NCBI GenBank assembly: GCA_029946045.1 | Contig: JAQSDS010000408.1 | Span: 1-15,730 of the forward strand | Length of the DNA: 15,730 nucleotides | Reading direction: 5' to 3' | Origin: Rhodoferax sp. | Lineage (GTDB): Bacteria; Pseudomonadota; Gammaproteobacteria; Burkholderiales; Burkholderiaceae_C | Shown: positions 14,101-15,730 of the stretch, piece by piece | How positions within the stretch are numbered: the stretch's first letter is position 1 | Layout: every line of letters begins with the position of its first letter | Program-made: the position numbers and the translations under genes | Notes under the pieces: generated by a model | The model's database searches: none | Seen by the model: the letters and a program-made list of their open reading frames with translations, nothing else | What the model was told of the DNA's origin: nothing

Positions 14101-15730
14101 CGGTCAGGCTGAACGACGCCAATTGGGCAGGATTCAGCCCGGACAGTTCCAGATTTTTATCTGCATTACGCACCACTGACAGAGCGGAAAAATTGGCATC
14201 AGAGACAGTCAGGGCTCCACTGCCGCTACCCGTGGTGGTGAGTGCCAGGTTGGACAGGACGCCGGCACTCTGGCTGATGTTGATGCTGTCTGGCGCATCC
14301 ACAGACAAGCTTCTTGCGTAACTGATCGGAATTGCTCCGCTGGCGCCGACGCTTCCCTTGGGCGCGCTGAGTGCGACGGTACCGTAGGACACCGTTAACG
14401 GTGCCACCGAGAGGCTGCTGAAGCTGGCGGTGGAAATAAGGGGTGTTGTCGTCGAGGCATCGACAGCAATGTTGCCGTTGTCTGCGGTCAAGGTGACATT
14501 GCCGGCAAAGCCTTCGGCCGAGGTGCTGATGCTGCCAATTGTGATGTCAGCATGGCGCGACGTGGCATGGACGTTTCCACCGTTGGTTTGCACGCTGGAC
14601 AAGTGAATACCACCACCCGTCGCCAGCACCAGATTGGCCGCCGTGCTGCTGCCCCGTACCGTCTGGCCGAGTGATGCATTCACGTTGCCAATCACCGTGT
14701 CCGAATCAAAACCCAAGTTGAAAGTGCCACTGCCAGCGTGGGAGAGGTAAGCATCGACAAAGTCATCGCTCGAAGGGGTACTTCCCGCCATCACAGGGGA
14801 CGCAGACACATCGTGATACGTCAGGTTCCAGCTTCTGCCGGCGGCGGCGCTGGAGGATGCAGAAAAGTAGAGCTGTCCGTCAAAACTGTAACCAAAACTC
14901 TGGCTGCCTGACGTCGTGCTGCTCGAGACAGAGGCACCCACCGAGTCGATTGCACCGGTGGCCATATCCCATTTCGCGGTCACGTTCAGGTTATTGAGCC
15001 AGGTATCGCTGCTCACGTCAAAGCCTTTTGCTGTGTTGATCGTGAGGCTGTTGGTGTTGGTCAGTTGGGCCGAGACATTGCCGGCGCTTGAGTTCAGGCT
15101 GACGTTGGCGGCGGTTAATGATGTGTTGAGCGATGAGATGTCGTTGTACTGCAAGCTGATATCGTCGACCGCGTTGATGGTGGCGGACGCGGCAGAAAGC
15201 GCCACACCAGTCGGTGCATAGCCCGCCGCCGACGTGATGGTCAGGTTGCCTGTGGCGGTGAGGTTGCCTGTGGCAAATGTATCGGCCGAGAGAGAAATAT
15301 TGGAAGCTGATATCGCATTGGTGTTCAACGCGTTTGCGGCGACCAGTGTGGCGTTGGCTGCACGCACAAGACCGGTGGTGATGTCTGTGCCGCTCGCGTT
15401 GAGCGTAGAGACGGCGCTGAGGTCGCCCACGAGCATCGTGTGTGCTTTCACATCGACGTTATGGCCTGAGAGCGTGTCGGCCAGCAGTATGTTTCCTGCG
15501 CCGCTGCCGGCCCAGGCCTGGGCAGTGTCTGCTCCGTAGTAGTAATACGATTTATTGCCAGCCGTGACGTTGCCTGAGCCTGAATTGATCGCTATGTTGG
15601 TCCCGGCACTGAGCAGGGCAGAGGTGGCGCTCACAACATTGCCAGAGGTTGCGATGCTTCCGGCTGCGGTGAGTTGCAGCTTGTAGGGTGCGTATTTGTA
15701 GCTATTCAGCCGGGCGATGTAATCACCGGA
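11156..15730 (-). CDS. Large two-partner secretion exoprotein (TpsA, filamentous haemagglutinin-like), 5' end missing
   Basis: The frame is open from the right edge to a TGA at 11156-11158: 1,524 residues of the C-terminal part. The secretion (TPS) domain and signal peptide must lie beyond the edge. A GTG at 15634 is in frame but internal, because coding sequence continues upstream of it (YIARLNSYKYAPYKLQLTAA). Composition is rich in Gly, Ser, Thr and Ala with very few Cys, and short hydrophobic strands recur every 10-20 residues, as in right-handed beta-helix adhesins. Residues encoded by about 13965-11865 form some 23 degenerate repeats around xxQ(S/T)(I/L). Tyr/Asp-rich loops occur at about 15551-15528 and inside the array. 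The C-terminus has a CTNC motif (11350-11339), an acidic hydrophobic tail, and a penultimate Cys. I see no toxin or autotransporter domain. It heads the operon with the FecR-like protein and TpsB, and is most likely a surface adhesin or biofilm protein. Confidence 0.88.
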   Translation of the reverse strand, partial: SGDYIARLNSYKYAPYKLQLTAAGSIATSGNVVSATSALLSAGTNIAINSGSGNVTAGNKSYYYYGADTAQAWAGSGAGNILLADTLSGHNVDVKAHTMLVGDLSAVSTLNASGTDITTGLVRAANATLVAANALNTNAISASNISLSADTFATGNLTATGNLTITSAAGYAPTGVALSAASATINAVDDISLQYNDISSLNTSLTAANVSLNSSAGNVSAQLTNTNSLTINTAKGFDVSSDTWLNNLNVTAKWDMATGAIDSVGASVSSSTTSGSQSFGYSFDGQLYFSASSSAAAGRSWNLTYHDVSASPVMAGSTPSSDDFVDAYLSHAGSGTFNLGFDSDTVIGNVNASLGQTVRGSSTAANLVLATGGGIHLSSVQTNGGNVHATSRHADITIGSISTSAEGFAGNVTLTADNGNIAVDASTTTPLISTASFSSLSVAPLTVSYGTVALSAPKGSVGASGAIPISYARSLSVDAPDSINISQSAGVLSNLALTTTGSGSGALTVSDANFSALSVVRNADKNLELSGLNPAQLASFSLTALDGSIFVAGDIGNVNALTLNAGYNINTTTDLVIQASGGARAVSANSYDLRAGRDLLFTAGAAAGENVSVTQLGTSGYSYLYAGRDIKVTADGGSALVNHAATGWTQYLTAGRDLTVTGGSSGIAGASAALTASGNQSLSLGNYLLIQAGTADGALAKVEATQSQSGSGIHELSVLGGGNNANALLKAGTSQSFTQISGALTVQGGTGADAFAEISAATSSQSLGTTSSSGGSATDSVDVLGGSGDRAYARISAGGSQSIYAAKDRVNLAASGNITVMGGSGIDATAEMTAGSSQTVGSQSDYCYYYGCVDPTKNILVQGGLGSGALASIRATGFQSIYAGGTVSVLGHSGAGALAEIRSTAGGQTIGSSSTSSNDATDAILVQAGSGGIARIQAQGNQSLMTGGDLSVIGGTAANMTAAIESIAGFQSIGNTYSYYNNDPSGAVLVQAGSASGTAAWIKAATGQTIDAGGSITLTASTASAFAEMSTTAGTQTIGNVDNFYYDQTDSITLTGGTAAGAYAKIASGGSQNIRSSADVTLVGGVGSNSGAQLLAGTGQNLTAFGKLNMTGGNGSGTDLQATAIRNSTSGNQTLTVTGDITVTGGSGVADTWIYQAGTGAQTLSTGGNLNLISPLATPNVNVTSIEAFGSAQNIAVAGSVTVDNQAGWITYIRSSGSQTLNADTLAVSLSSTSGANPFAGLSATGDQTINLRGDEATAGTATLSVTNLSNATGSIAALTSGGNQTILMNYDAAGLLRIGDVNGQGLAKITAAGDMTLVAGQLLLQGGALAGSDAKLLTGDQPPNAPTGTMLISSLYGPVELKGGAAGGAYIDPAQLDVVSNGSVQMLAGTTATSGVNITASLFNLAATIGDLNLVNSTTSSATASISAGTFNFTGPGAVNLLGGTITATAPSTITVTGQCTNCSTNLLSSDLFTVQAYVAPVLGFSVVPDILALNGLTVDMFELVYDEDGNLVLQLRRLNQCY
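11865..13965 (-). repeat. Array of about 23 degenerate beta-helix repeats in TpsA
   Basis: Each unit reads roughly AxIxAxGxQSIxxGGxΦxVxGG (Φ hydrophobic), 25-45 residues long. Examples are GFQSIYAGGTVSVLG, GNQSLMTGGDLSVIGG, GNQTLTVTGDITVTGG and GAQTLSTGGNLNLI. The first three units instead use AGRDLxVTxG. Conservation is at the protein level and only weak in DNA, so the array is old rather than freshly amplified. Confidence 0.75.
12505..13448 (-). repeat. Alternating long/short super-repeat within the TpsA array
   Basis: Five long units with Gly after the Q motif (QSLG, QTVG, QTIG, QSIG, QTIG) alternate strictly with short ones (QSIY, QSIY, QSLM, QTID, QNIR). The Q codons of the long units fall near 13437, 13218, 13008, 12819 and 12624, spacings of 219, 210, 189 and 195 bp (63-73 residues). 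The long units carry inserts such as DYCYYYGCVDPTK, TYSYYNNDPSG and NVDNFYYDQTD before the next beta-strand. Confidence 0.7.

Noticed and set aside
15632..15634. GTG as the start of the exoprotein gene
   Set aside because: The frame stays open to the window edge with the same coding character, and no signal peptide or TPS domain follows this codon.
1..15730. Insertion sequences, tRNA or rRNA genes, phage genes
   Set aside because: No transposase, tRNA-like cloverleaf, rRNA segment or phage structural gene was seen on either strand.

Overview
The window is a GC-rich proteobacterial chromosome segment. Its protein families (NarL-type membrane sensor kinase, SphA-like outer-membrane protein, FecR-domain protein, two-partner secretion pair) and compact coding style suggest a betaproteobacterium, most likely order Burkholderiales. 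This lineage call is an inference from family resemblance; no rRNA or tRNA gene is present to confirm it.

Left part (1-4787). A sensor histidine kinase on the minus strand runs off the left edge after its phospho-accepting H-box. It is divergent from a lipoprotein gene (1853-3163), and the 126 bp between them hold a small dyad. After a hairpin-rich gap comes a secreted protein of unknown function (3309-4787).

Middle (4816-8053). A predicted outer-membrane barrel of the SphA / phenol MetA-pathway type (4816-5916, minus) is separated by 445 bp from a long-chain acyl-CoA synthetase-like enzyme (6362-8053, plus). The gap is not empty. It holds an operator-like palindrome beside the barrel gene, a nested hairpin, what appears to be a frameshifted and truncated start of a dienelactone-hydrolase-family gene with its Shine-Dalgarno still intact, another hairpin at the end of that remnant, and a good sigma70-type promoter for the synthetase.

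Right part (8078-15730, all minus). This is a two-partner secretion operon in the order exoprotein (tpsA, entering from the right edge), FecR-domain protein, outer-membrane transporter (tpsB). Gaps are only 14 bp and 10 bp, and the tpsB ribosome-binding site overlaps the fecR-like stop codon, so the three are very likely co-transcribed and partly translationally coupled. The exoprotein part in view (1,524 residues) is a Gly/Ser/Thr/Ala-rich beta-helix-like protein. It carries about 23 degenerate repeats, in the middle of which long and short units alternate strictly; the long units carry Tyr/Asp-rich insertions. The expected roles are that TpsB exports TpsA to the surface as an adhesin or biofilm factor. 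The job of the FecR-like protein between them is unknown, and it is the best lead in the window.
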